From the NCBI GenBank assembly GCA_046233135.1, contig JBJXHN010000002.1:310001-374000 (forward strand): a stretch of 64,000 nt of DNA, given 5' to 3'. Under the pieces are notes generated by a model. That model worked only from the letters and a program-made list of their open reading frames with translations, was not told the origin of the DNA and searched no databases. The translations under genes and the position numbers were made by a program. Within the stretch, counting starts at the first letter, position 1. Every line of letters begins with the position of its first letter. Source of the DNA: JBJXHN01 sp046233135. Lineage in GTDB: Bacteria > Pseudomonadota > Alphaproteobacteria > Rhodospirillales > Rhodospirillaceae. This document shows, in pieces, positions 41,659 to 49,991 of this stretch.

Positions 41659-41943
41659 ATGACCACCACCAACGCCGTCCGGCGGGATGCCACCATCGTC
41701 AACCAGCGGGGTCTTCACGCCCGCGCGGCCGCCAAGTTCGTCAAGACCGCCTGCGAATTCTCTGCCGAGGTCTGGGTTTCCAACCGGGGGCAGGAGGTTC
41801 CGGGGCGCTCCATCATGGGTTTGATGATGCTGGCGGCCGGTCCGGGCACCACCATCGAGCTGCGCGCTAGCGGTGACGATGCCGACAAGGCCCTGGACGC
41901 CCTGTGCGGGCTGATTGCGGAAGGGTTCCATGAGGCCGACTGA
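41659..41943 (+). CDS. ptsH: Phosphocarrier protein HPr
   Basis: This 94-residue HPr has active His20 in NQRGLHARAAAKFVK and the regulatory serine region PGRSIMGLMMLAAGPG, the target of HprK. It relays phosphate from EI to EIIA. A short N-terminal extension (MTTTNAVRRD) precedes the usual start of the fold. AGGAA lies about 12 nt before the ATG. EI overlaps its end by 14 nt. Confidence 0.95.
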   Translation: MTTTNAVRRDATIVNQRGLHARAAAKFVKTACEFSAEVWVSNRGQEVPGRSIMGLMMLAAGPGTTIELRASGDDADKALDALCGLIAEGFHEAD

Positions 41944-43726
41944 ACGCACGGTCGCCGCTTCGCCCAAGCAGTCCCGTGCCCATCCCCGTTGCCATCGCCT
42001 GTCCGGCCTGGCGGTGGGACCCGGCGTCGCCATCGGCACCATCCATCTGCACGATTCCGGCACGGTCACCGTGCCCGAATATCGCATTCCGGAAAGCCGC
42101 ATCAGCCACGAACGCCTGCGTCTGGCCGAAGCCGCCGACCGGGGCAGCCGTCAGATCGACGGCCTGCGCCGCAAGGCCAGCGCCCTGCCCGGCGCGGCGG
42201 GCGAGGAGCTGGGCTACCTGCTGGATGCCCATCAGCACATGCTGCGCGGATCGCGGCTGCTGCAGGGGGTGGAACGCCGCATCGCCGACGAACGCATCAA
42301 CGCCGAGGCGGCGGTGCAGCGGGAAATGGACGGTCTGGCCGAGGCCTTCGCGGCGATGGAGGACGCCTATCTGGCGGCCCGCATCGACGACATCCGCGAC
42401 GTGGGCTGGCGCCTGATCCGTGCCCTGGTGCGCCATGCCTACCGCCCCTTCACCATGCTGCCAAAGAATGCGGTGATCGTGGCGGCCGAGCTGAGCCCGG
42501 CCGATACCGCCATGCTGCATCCCAAGCAGGTGCGCGGCCTTGCCCTGTCCTCGGGCGGGGCGGATTCCCATACGGCGATCATGGCCCGATCCCTGGGGCT
42601 GCCGGCGGTGGTGGCGGTGTCCGAGCTGATGCCCCATGCGCTGCACGGCGATACCGTCTGCCTGGACGGCACCACCGGCGAAGTGGTGCTGGATCCGGAC
42701 GAGGAAACCCTGGCCGACTTCCGCCAGCGGCGGGCGGACTATCTGCGCTCCCGCCGGCTGCTGGGGCGGCTGAAGGGGCTGCCGGCGGAAACGCGCGACG
42801 GCGTGCGGGTTTCCCTGCTGGCCAATATCGAGCTGCCCGCCGAGGTGCCCGGCGCCCTGCGGGTGGGGGCCGAGGGCGTGGGCCTGCTGCGCTCCGAGTT
42901 CCTGTATATGAGCGGCAGCACCCTGCCCACCGAGGACGAGCAGGCGGCCGCCTTTACCGAGATCGTCAAGGGCATGGGCGGCCGGCCGGTGACCATCCGC
43001 ACCCTGGACGTGGGGGGCGACAAGCTGTCTGAGTCCATCGGCGTGAAGATCTCGCCGAATCCGGCGCTGGGGCTGCGGGCCATCCGCCTGTCGCTCAGCC
43101 GGCCGGATCTGCTGGAAACCCAGTTGTCGGCCATCCTGCGGGCGGCCGTGCACGGCCCCGTGCGCATCCTGCTGCCCATGGTCTGCACCGTCGAAGAACT
43201 GCTGGCGGTGCGCGAGGTCTATGACCGGGTGGCGCGGCGCATGCGCCGGGCCAAGGATCCGCTGCCCGATCCCCTGCCGCCCGTCGGCGTGATGATCGAG
43301 GTGCCGGGGGCGGCGCTGGCGGCCGATGCCCTGGCCTGGCAGGCGGACTTCTTTGCCATAGGCACCAACGACCTGACCCAGTACACCCTGGCCATCGACC
43401 GCACGGACGAGGCGGTGGCTCACCTGTACAACCCGCTGCATCCGGCGGTGCTGCGGCTGATCCAGTTCAGCGTGGAAGCCGCCAACCGGGCGCGCATTCC
43501 CGTGTCGGTCTGCGGCGAAATGGCCGGCGATCCCCGGCTGGCGGCGGTGCTGCTGGGCCTGGGGGTCGGCGAGCTGTCCATGGCCGCGCCCAGCATTCCC
43601 CGGGTCAAGCAAACCATCCGCAGGCTGTCCATGCACGGTCTGGCGCGGGGGGCGCACCGCATCATGGAATTGACCGATGCGGCGCGAATCGCGGTGGAAA
43701 CGGACGCCCTGCTGACCGCAAGCTGA
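41930..43726 (+). CDS. ptsI: Phosphoenolpyruvate--protein phosphotransferase (PTS enzyme I)
   Basis: This 598-residue EI moves phosphate from PEP to HPr. The phosphohistidine motif is GGADSHTAIMARSLGLPAVV-like with His near 214. The C-terminal PEP-binding barrel is marked by GVGLLRSEFLYM, RTLDVGGDKLSE, NPALGLRAIRL, FFAIGTNDLTQYTLAIDR and VSVCGEMAGDP. There is no GAF domain, so it is not the nitrogen-type EI-Ntr (PtsP). It has about 25 extra basic residues before the fold. GGAAGGG precedes the ATG inside the HPr gene. Link to PEPCK is metabolic: its donor PEP is made by pckG. Confidence 0.95.
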   Translation: MRPTERTVAASPKQSRAHPRCHRLSGLAVGPGVAIGTIHLHDSGTVTVPEYRIPESRISHERLRLAEAADRGSRQIDGLRRKASALPGAAGEELGYLLDAHQHMLRGSRLLQGVERRIADERINAEAAVQREMDGLAEAFAAMEDAYLAARIDDIRDVGWRLIRALVRHAYRPFTMLPKNAVIVAAELSPADTAMLHPKQVRGLALSSGGADSHTAIMARSLGLPAVVAVSELMPHALHGDTVCLDGTTGEVVLDPDEETLADFRQRRADYLRSRRLLGRLKGLPAETRDGVRVSLLANIELPAEVPGALRVGAEGVGLLRSEFLYMSGSTLPTEDEQAAAFTEIVKGMGGRPVTIRTLDVGGDKLSESIGVKISPNPALGLRAIRLSLSRPDLLETQLSAILRAAVHGPVRILLPMVCTVEELLAVREVYDRVARRMRRAKDPLPDPLPPVGVMIEVPGAALAADALAWQADFFAIGTNDLTQYTLAIDRTDEAVAHLYNPLHPAVLRLIQFSVEAANRARIPVSVCGEMAGDPRLAAVLLGLGVGELSMAAPSIPRVKQTIRRLSMHGLARGAHRIMELTDAARIAVETDALLTAS

Positions 43727-43772
43727 CGATCCGGGCGGTCGGGTCCGCATTTTCCGAACAGGATAAGGCCTT

Positions 43773-43798
43773 GACGGCGCGAAGGAATTCGCGCCGTC
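43773..43798 (+). terminator. Hairpin after ptsI
   Basis: A perfect 11-bp stem (GACGGCGCGAA / TTCGCGCCGTC) with GGAA loop lies 46 nt past the ptsI stop. No U tract follows. Confidence 0.6.
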
Positions 43799-43832
43799 CC
43801 CGGCCCATGCGCCGTCGGATCCAGGAAATGCC

Positions 43833-43862
43833 TTGATAAGCATATAAAGATATCTTTATGTT
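43833..43862 (+). promoter_or_regulatory. Candidate ahcY promoter overlapped by a 16-bp perfect palindrome
   Basis: ATAAAGATATCTTTAT (43844-43859) is a perfect palindrome 85 nt before ahcY. It overlaps a candidate promoter, TTGATA (43833) and TATGTT (43857) with an 18-bp spacer. Its sequence resembles my recollection of operators of SahR, the ArsR-family regulator of SAH recycling; no sahR is seen in the window. Confidence 0.6.
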
Positions 43863-43943
43863 CTGTCCCAGCGGTTGCGGGCGGTCCCGAACGGGGGGCG
43901 CCGGCACGCGTTTGGTTTACCCAAAGATAATCGGAGCATTCGC

Positions 43944-45236
43944 ATGACCTTCACTGACTTCAAGGTCAAGGACATCAGCCAGGCTGCCTGGGGCCGTCAC
44001 GAGATCGAAATCGCGGAAACCGAAATGCCGGGCCTGATGGCCCTGCGCGAGGAGTACGGTCCGAGCCAGACCCTGAAGGGTGCGCGGATTGCCGGCTGCC
44101 TGCACATGACCATTCAGACCGCGGTTCTGATCGAAACCCTGACGGCGCTGGGCGCCGAGGTGCGTTGGTCTTCGTGCAACATCTTCTCGACCCAGGATCA
44201 GGCCGCTGCGGCGATTGCCGCCGCCGAAATCCCGGTGTTCGCCTGGAAGGGCATGACCGAGGAGGAATTCTGGTGGTGCATCGAACAGACCATCGAGGGT
44301 CCGGACGGCTGGCGTCCGAACATGATCCTGGATGACGGCGGCGATCTGACCGCCCTGATGCACGACAAGTACCCCGAGCTGCTGAAGGACGTGAAGGGTC
44401 TGTCGGAAGAAACCACCACCGGCGTCCACCGCCTGTACGAGATGGCGAAGAAGGGCACGCTGAAGGTGCCGGCCATCAACGTCAACGACTCGGTGACCAA
44501 GTCCAAGTTCGACAACAAGTACGGCTGCCGCGAATCCCTGGTGGACGGCATCCGCCGCGCCACCGACGTGATGATGGCCGGCAAGGTTGCCGTGGTCGCC
44601 GGCTTTGGCGATGTGGGCAAGGGGTCTGCCGAATCCCTGCGCAACTCCGGCTGCCGTGTGGTCGTGACCGAAATCGATCCGATCTGCGCCTTGCAGGCGG
44701 CGATGGAAGGCTACGAAGTGGTGACCATGAACAGCGCGGCCCCGCGCGGCGACATCTTCGTCACCACCACGGGCAACGTGGACGTGATCACCGTTGACCA
44801 CATGCGGGCCATGAAGGACCGCGCCATCGTCTGCAACATCGGTCACTTCGACAGTGAAATTCAGATCGAAGGCCTGCGGAACTTCAAGTGGCTGAACGTG
44901 AAGCCGCAGGTCGACGAAGTGGAATTCCCCGACGGCAAGCGCATCATCGTTCTGGCCGAAGGCCGTCTGGTGAACCTGGGCTGCGCCACCGGTCACCCCA
45001 GCTTCGTGATGTCCGCCAGCTTCACCAACCAGGTGATGGCGCAGATCGAGCTGTGGCACAACGCGGCCAACTACGACAACCAGGTCTACGTGCTGCCCAA
45101 GCACCTGGACGAAAAGGTGGCCATGCTCCACCTCGGCAAGCTGGGTGTCGAACTGGAAGTGCTGAACGACAAGCAGGCCGAATACATCGGCGTTGCGGTT
45201 CAGGGTCCGTTCAAGCCGGAAGCCTACCGCTACTAA
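43944..45236 (+). CDS. ahcY: Adenosylhomocysteinase (S-adenosylhomocysteine hydrolase)
   Basis: This 430-residue enzyme splits S-adenosylhomocysteine into adenosine and homocysteine, keeping methylation cycles running. Typical blocks are EMPGLMALREEYGP, RIAGCLHMTIQTAVLIETL, NVNDSVTKSKFDNKYGCRES, the NAD-binding GFGDVGKGSAESL, and the C-terminal KPEAYRY. At 430 residues it is the short form, lacking the roughly 40-residue insert of many bacterial homologues. TCGGAGCATTCGC precedes the ATG at 43944. It has its own promoter region and terminator, so it is separate from the PTS operon though adjacent, as in related genomes. Confidence 0.97.
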   Translation: MTFTDFKVKDISQAAWGRHEIEIAETEMPGLMALREEYGPSQTLKGARIAGCLHMTIQTAVLIETLTALGAEVRWSSCNIFSTQDQAAAAIAAAEIPVFAWKGMTEEEFWWCIEQTIEGPDGWRPNMILDDGGDLTALMHDKYPELLKDVKGLSEETTTGVHRLYEMAKKGTLKVPAINVNDSVTKSKFDNKYGCRESLVDGIRRATDVMMAGKVAVVAGFGDVGKGSAESLRNSGCRVVVTEIDPICALQAAMEGYEVVTMNSAAPRGDIFVTTTGNVDVITVDHMRAMKDRAIVCNIGHFDSEIQIEGLRNFKWLNVKPQVDEVEFPDGKRIIVLAEGRLVNLGCATGHPSFVMSASFTNQVMAQIELWHNAANYDNQVYVLPKHLDEKVAMLHLGKLGVELEVLNDKQAEYIGVAVQGPFKPEAYRY

Positions 45237-45274
45237 GCCTTCCGCCCCGTTTGTCCGGGGTTGGTTGGAATCGG

Positions 45275-45308
45275 AACGGGGCGCTCCTTGCGGGGCGCCC
45301 CGTTTTTG
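45275..45308 (+). terminator. Intrinsic terminator of ahcY
   Basis: A 10-bp stem (AACGGGGCGC / GCGCCCCGTT) with a 10-nt loop is followed by a T run. It lies 38 nt past the ahcY stop and before the convergent MerR gene. Confidence 0.85.
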
Positions 45309-45326
45309 TTGCGGGGGCGTATCTCT

Positions 45327-45707
45327 CTATCCCTCTGCGGCGACCGACGCCTCCGTCGTCTCCGTCATGGCGTCCAGATAGCCCGCCAGGATCCGCCGGC
45401 TTTCCGACAGGCTGGCGATGCGCGCATCGATCCCGGAGATTTCCTGCCCGATGGCGGCGAGCAACTGGGGGCAGGGGTGGAAGTCCGGCTTGTCGCTGGT
45501 CACGCATGGCAGGAAGCGGCGGATCAGGTCCAGCTTCAGTCCCGCCGCGCTCAGGAGGCGGATCCGGCGCACCGTCTCTTCATCGGTGGCGTCATACTCC
45601 CGGTACCCCGACATCTGCCGGGCCGGCGTCAGCAGGCCTTCGGCTTCGTAATAGCGCAGCATCCGCACACTGATGCCGGTGCGTCGCGACAGAACCCCGA
45701 TGCGCAT
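45327..45707 (-). CDS. MerR-family transcriptional regulator
   Basis: This 126-residue regulator has the MerR winged-helix N terminus (MRIGVLSRRTGISVRMLRYY, then LTPARQMSGYREYD), a dimerisation helix and a short effector region with two Cys (FLPCVTSDKPDFHPCPQLL). The family bends a promoter with an over-long spacer to switch it on. AAAGGAGGCACG precedes the ATG. It is divergent from an alpha/beta hydrolase whose promoter region has the expected 19-bp spacer palindrome. Confidence 0.9.
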   Translation of the reverse strand: MRIGVLSRRTGISVRMLRYYEAEGLLTPARQMSGYREYDATDEETVRRIRLLSAAGLKLDLIRRFLPCVTSDKPDFHPCPQLLAAIGQEISGIDARIASLSESRRILAGYLDAMTETTEASVAAEG

Positions 45708-45726
45708 CGTGCCTCCTTTTCCCTTC

Positions 45727-45757
45727 TTGACCCTGACAGCGCTGTCAGACTTTAGCT
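45727..45757 (+). promoter_or_regulatory. MerR-type promoter with operator in a 19-bp spacer
   Basis: TTGACC (45727-45732) and a weak -10, TTAGCT (45752-45757), are 19 bp apart. The spacer holds the perfect 16-bp palindrome CTGACAGCGCTGTCAG (45733-45748). This is the classic MerR-activated layout and reads toward the hydrolase gene at 45797. Confidence 0.75.
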
Positions 45758-45796
45758 TCCCTCATGTCGTGAATGATGACAAGAGGACGGACGGAT

Positions 45797-46732
45797 ATGA
45801 TTGACACGGTTTCCGGACTATTGCGCCGGGCGGGCAGCACCCGCCGGGGCTTCCTCAAGGCATGCGGTCTGGGCGCGGCGGCGCTGGGGCTGGGGGGGGA
45901 CCCGATGTCGCGCCCCGCCCGGGCCAGGGACTCGTTTTTCACCACCCCGTATCAGGGGGCGACGGTGGCCTACAGAACGGACGGCGCCGGCCCGGCGCTG
46001 GTGCTCGTCCATGGAACGGGCGGTGACGCGCGCAGCAATTGGGACGGGATGGTCGGACGCCTGTCGCAGGAATGGACCGTCATCCGGCCCGATTACGCGG
46101 GCTCCGGGGACACCCGTGATGACGGCCGCCCGCTCACCACGCCCTATCTGGCCGGCCAGGTGATCGCAGCGGCCCAGGCCGCCGGGGCGGAGCGCTTTCA
46201 TCTGATGGGCTATTCTCTGGGGGCCGGGGTTGCTGTCGAGATCGCCGGCACCCAGCCTGAGAAGGTCGCCTCCCTGACGCTGCTGGCGGGCATGGCCTCG
46301 GGGGCGGATGCGCGGCTGAGGCTGGAATTCGAACTCTGGCGGGATCTGATCCGCACCGACCGGCGGGCGATGGCCCGGCTGATCCTGTTGACCGGGTTCA
46401 GCCCCGATGCCCTGTCCGGCATGGGAGAGGCCGCCGTTCGCCAGGCGGTCGAGGATATCCTGTCCGGAGTGAACTGGGAGGGTATGGCCCGCCAGACCGC
46501 GCTGGATCTGACCATCGATGTGGAGGACCGGCTTGACCACATCGCCGCGCCGACTCTGGTTCTCGGCTGCACCCATGATCACATGGTGCCACCGGCCCAT
46601 GCCCGGCACCTGGCGGAGCGGATTGCCGGGGCGCAGTACGCCGACCTGCCGACCGGACATCTGGCGCCGATGGAGGCGCCGGATGCGGTGGTCGACGCGG
46701 TTTCGGCTTTCCTGCGCCGGCAATCCCTCTGA
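45797..46732 (+). CDS. Alpha/beta hydrolase with twin-arginine signal
   Basis: This 311-residue protein has a TAT signal (STRRGFLKACGLGAAALGLG near residues 14-33), so it is exported folded. The alpha/beta hydrolase core shows the oxyanion block LVLVHGTGGDARS, nucleophile GYSLGAG (Ser near 148), an acid residue near CTHDHMVPP and catalytic His in TGHLAPMEAP. The substrate is unknown. It is probably controlled by the divergent MerR regulator through the palindromic promoter. GAGGACGGACGGAT precedes the ATG. Confidence 0.88.
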   Translation: MIDTVSGLLRRAGSTRRGFLKACGLGAAALGLGGDPMSRPARARDSFFTTPYQGATVAYRTDGAGPALVLVHGTGGDARSNWDGMVGRLSQEWTVIRPDYAGSGDTRDDGRPLTTPYLAGQVIAAAQAAGAERFHLMGYSLGAGVAVEIAGTQPEKVASLTLLAGMASGADARLRLEFELWRDLIRTDRRAMARLILLTGFSPDALSGMGEAAVRQAVEDILSGVNWEGMARQTALDLTIDVEDRLDHIAAPTLVLGCTHDHMVPPAHARHLAERIAGAQYADLPTGHLAPMEAPDAVVDAVSAFLRRQSL

Positions 46733-46785
46733 GGGACCATCTGCTTTTGCCGGACGGCGTGGGGTCGGTCCCACGCAGGTCGCTC

Positions 46786-47694
46786 TCACCGGCCCGGCGT
46801 GCCGTCGCCCAGGTGGTCACGCACCCATCGTGTCTCCTCGGACGGCGGACGGCCGAACAGACGTTTGAAGTCCCGGCTGAACTGGGAGGTGCTGACATAG
46901 CCGACGGTGGCTGCGGCGGCGGAAACCGTCATGCCGCTTTGTGCCACCAGAAGCCGGGCGCGGTGCAGGCGCACGGATTTGACGTATTGCATGGGCGACG
47001 TATGGGTCGTCTCCCGGAAATGCACATGGAAGGCGGCCACGCTCATCCCCGCCTCGGCGGCCAGGGCCGCGACCGACAGGGGCCGGGGGTGATGGGCCTG
47101 GATATGCTGGAGGACGCGGGCGATCTTGCCCAGCGGTCCCTTGTGGGACAGGGCGGCGCGCATGGCCGCCCCCTGTTCGCTGATCAGCACCCGGTAGTGC
47201 AGTTCCCGCGACAGGGCCGGCCCCAGAATGGCCAGATCCCGGGGATCGGACAGGCTGGACATCAGCCGGCGCAGGGTATCAACGATGTCCGCGTCCATCG
47301 GTGTCGATGCCAGCCCGGCCGAGGCGCCCCCTTCGGCAAGGCCCAGGGCGTCCAGCTCGACCAGAAGGTCGGCGGCGATGGTCAGGTCGAAGTCCAGATA
47401 AAGCGCGAACAGCGGCCTGTCCGGCGTGGCGTCGGATTCCATGCGGAAGGGGACCGGCACGGATACCGCCAGATAGTGGCGGGCGTCGTAGACGATGACC
47501 TTGTCCCCCAGGAATCCCCGCTTGCGACCCTGGCAGACGAACACCGCGCCTGGCCGGTACAGCACGGGAATGTCCCGCAAGGGGGCGCTGGACCGCAGGA
47601 TCCGCAGCCCGGGAAACGGTGTGGCGGTATAGCCTTCGCCGGGGGCCAGGCGCTGGAGCGCGGCGACGATACCGGCCATCGGATGGGCGGTCAT
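46786..47694 (-). CDS. AraC-family transcriptional regulator (AraC_N type)
   Basis: This 302-residue regulator has the AraC_N effector domain (YRPGAVFVCQGRKRGFLGDK) followed by two HTH motifs (PLSVAALAAEAGMSVAAFHVHF near 215 and TVSAAAATVGYVSTSQFSRDFK near 265). Members of this group commonly control a neighbouring dehydrogenase. It is divergent from an SDR gene 135 nt away, which is the likely target. Confidence 0.9.
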   Translation of the reverse strand: MTAHPMAGIVAALQRLAPGEGYTATPFPGLRILRSSAPLRDIPVLYRPGAVFVCQGRKRGFLGDKVIVYDARHYLAVSVPVPFRMESDATPDRPLFALYLDFDLTIAADLLVELDALGLAEGGASAGLASTPMDADIVDTLRRLMSSLSDPRDLAILGPALSRELHYRVLISEQGAAMRAALSHKGPLGKIARVLQHIQAHHPRPLSVAALAAEAGMSVAAFHVHFRETTHTSPMQYVKSVRLHRARLLVAQSGMTVSAAAATVGYVSTSQFSRDFKRLFGRPPSEETRWVRDHLGDGTPGR

Positions 47695-47828
47695 GATAGG
47701 GGCTTGTTATAGGAATAGGCATGGAATGTCCATGAACTACCCTAGTGGGCGTGCTGGCGGAAGATTATTTGGCAGGAGGAACACAACAGCCCGTCCTTGA
47801 CGGGGCGGGCGAGACGGATGGACTTTTC

Positions 47829-48662
47829 ATGGCAATCGATACGACATTTCTGATTACGGGCGCGAACTCCGGCTTCGGATACGCCATCGCCCGGGCGGCC
47901 GTCGCGGCGGGGCATCGGGTGATCGGGACGGTGCGGTCCCCGGATGCGGCGGCGAAAGTGACCGCCCTGGACCCGGACCGGGCGGCCGCCTGCAGTCTCG
48001 ACGTGACCGACTTCGCGGCGATTCCCGATGTGGTGGCTCAGGTGGAACGGGACCACGGACCGGTGGACGTTCTGGTCAACAATGCGGGCTATGGCCAGGA
48101 AGGGATTCTGGAGGAAACGCCGCTGGACGAGGTTCGGCGGCAATTCGACGTCAATGTCTTCGGCGCCGTTGCCATGGCTCAGGCCGTGATCCCCTCTTTC
48201 CGCAAGCGGCGCAGCGGCTTGATCGTCAACATCACCTCGATGGGCGGTTTCATCACCATGCCCGGCATCGCCGCCTATTGCGGCAGCAAGTTCGCCTTGC
48301 AGGGAATCTCGGAGGTGATGCGGTCGGAGCTGGCGCCTTTCGGGGTGCGGGTGACGGCCGTGGCGCCGGGATCGTTCCGCACGGACTGGGCGGGGCGGTC
48401 CATGGTTCGCACGCCCCGGCGCCTGGCCGACTACGACAGCCTGTTCGATCCCATCCGCGAGGCCCGTATCCGCAAAAGCGGCAACCAGGCGGGGGATCCG
48501 GACAAGCTGGCGCAGGTGGTTGTCGACCTGGCCGGATGCGACAATCCACCACCCCAGCTGCTGCTGGGCAGCGATGCCCTCGGCCTCGTCAGGGATCGGC
48601 TGAAGCACCTGGGGACCGAGATCGATGCCTGGGAAGCGGTGACCCGGTCCACCGACGGATAG
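47829..48662 (+). CDS. Short-chain dehydrogenase/reductase (SDR)
   Basis: This 277-residue classical SDR has TGANSGFG near residues 10-17, NNAGYGQ near 87 and the catalytic tyrosine block AAYCGSKFALQGISE near 150. The C-terminal extension is longer than in the SDR at 6199. Its substrate is not readable. GGATGGACTTTTC precedes the ATG at 47829; the longer in-frame start at 47745 has no such site. Likely regulated by the divergent AraC protein. Confidence 0.9.
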   Translation: MAIDTTFLITGANSGFGYAIARAAVAAGHRVIGTVRSPDAAAKVTALDPDRAAACSLDVTDFAAIPDVVAQVERDHGPVDVLVNNAGYGQEGILEETPLDEVRRQFDVNVFGAVAMAQAVIPSFRKRRSGLIVNITSMGGFITMPGIAAYCGSKFALQGISEVMRSELAPFGVRVTAVAPGSFRTDWAGRSMVRTPRRLADYDSLFDPIREARIRKSGNQAGDPDKLAQVVVDLAGCDNPPPQLLLGSDALGLVRDRLKHLGTEIDAWEAVTRSTDG

Positions 48663-48760
48663 CCGCCCGTCCACGTCCGTTGGGGAGGAGGAGGCGCGCG
48701 TTCAAGGTATACCAAAAGCCTTCTTCCTCTTGTGGCTGTTGATGGTACCCTGAGCTGACC

Positions 48761-49975
48761 ATGAGGACCCTTTCCCCCTTTCGGGTGCTGCTGGCCGGCA
48801 TTGTTGCCATGGCGGTCAGCAACGGCATCGGACGCTTTGCCTATACCCCGTTGTTGCCGCCCATGCAGGCGGCGCTGGGGTTTTCCGATCTATGGGCCGG
48901 GCTGCTCGCGGCGGCCAATCATCTGGGGTATCTGGTCGGTGCCCTGGCGGCCATGCGCGTTGGCGAATCCGGCGGTGGCGTCGTGGGGGGGCGTCGGCGG
49001 GCCATGGGATTGAGCCTTCTGGTCTGTGTTTTCGGCACCCTGCTGCTGCCGGGGACCGAGGCGGGGGCCTGGCATGCGCTGATGCGGTTCCTTGCCGGGC
49101 TGGGCGGGGCGATGGCCTTCGTCCTGGCCTCGGCGATGGTGCTGGGGCGGCTGGCGGTGGCCGGCAAGTCCGGTTGGGGCGGCCTGCTGTTCGGCGGTGT
49201 CGGCGTGGGTATTGCGGTGACCGGTGTGCTGACTCCGCTGCTGGTGCCCTGGGTGGGCTGGCAGGGCGGCTGGGTTGCGCTTGGCGTGTTGGGCGGCATG
49301 GCCGGCTGGCTGGTCTGGCCGACCCTGAAGCAGGTCAGCACGCCGGCATCCGCCCCCGAGCCCCATGCCCCGCCACCGCCCGTGCCGGCCGACAGGCCGC
49401 AGGGACTGACCCTGGCGTTGGTCGGCTGGCTCTATTTTGCCTTTGGCGTCGGTTACATCGTTTCCGGCACCTTCCTGGTCAGCCTCGCCGGCGACACCTT
49501 GGGCGGGCAATGGGGCAACAGCGCCTGGGTGTTGGTGGGGGTGGCGACCTTTCCGTCCAGCCTTGTGTGGTCCCTGGTGGCGGCAAGGGTCGGCTTCGGC
49601 ATCGCCTGGGCGCTGTCGATGGCGCTGCTGGGGGTGGGGATCCTGGTGCCCTGCCTGTCGGGCGCGCCCTGGGCGGTGCTGCTGTCCGGCGGCCTGTTCG
49701 GCGGGACCTTCATGGGCGTGGCCGGGCTGGCCATGGCGCTCGGCCGCATTCTCACCCCCGAGTCGCCCCAGCGCGGCATCGGCCTGCTGACGGCAGCCTT
49801 TGGTGTGGGGCAGATGATCGGCCCGGCCATCGCCGGCGGTATCGCCACGGTGGCCGGCAGCATGCTCCCCGCCCTGGCCGGTTCGGGGATCCTGGTGCTT
49901 GCTGCCGCCGGGGTGATCGCGGTGGTGGTGGGACGGCATCTGATGAGAGAGCATTCTGCTCCACCGGCCGCCTGA
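48761..49975 (+). CDS. MFS transporter, YbfB/YjiJ family
   Basis: This 404-residue transporter has 12 predicted helices with a Pro/Ala-rich cytoplasmic loop in the middle (PASAPEPHAPPPPVPADRP). The start SNGIGRFAYTPLLPPMQAAL is diagnostic of the YbfB/YjiJ group of the major facilitator superfamily. Substrate unknown. It stops 16 nt before the end of the convergent xerC. Confidence 0.88.
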   Translation: MRTLSPFRVLLAGIVAMAVSNGIGRFAYTPLLPPMQAALGFSDLWAGLLAAANHLGYLVGALAAMRVGESGGGVVGGRRRAMGLSLLVCVFGTLLLPGTEAGAWHALMRFLAGLGGAMAFVLASAMVLGRLAVAGKSGWGGLLFGGVGVGIAVTGVLTPLLVPWVGWQGGWVALGVLGGMAGWLVWPTLKQVSTPASAPEPHAPPPPVPADRPQGLTLALVGWLYFAFGVGYIVSGTFLVSLAGDTLGGQWGNSAWVLVGVATFPSSLVWSLVAARVGFGIAWALSMALLGVGILVPCLSGAPWAVLLSGGLFGGTFMGVAGLAMALGRILTPESPQRGIGLLTAAFGVGQMIGPAIAGGIATVAGSMLPALAGSGILVLAAAGVIAVVVGRHLMREHSAPPAA

Positions 49976-49991
49976 GCCTGGGGCGGCGCGC

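Noticed and set aside
43727..43943. SAM-II or SAH riboswitch before ahcY
   Set aside because: I could not identify the conserved core or pseudoknot; the visible features are a terminator-like hairpin and a palindromic operator.
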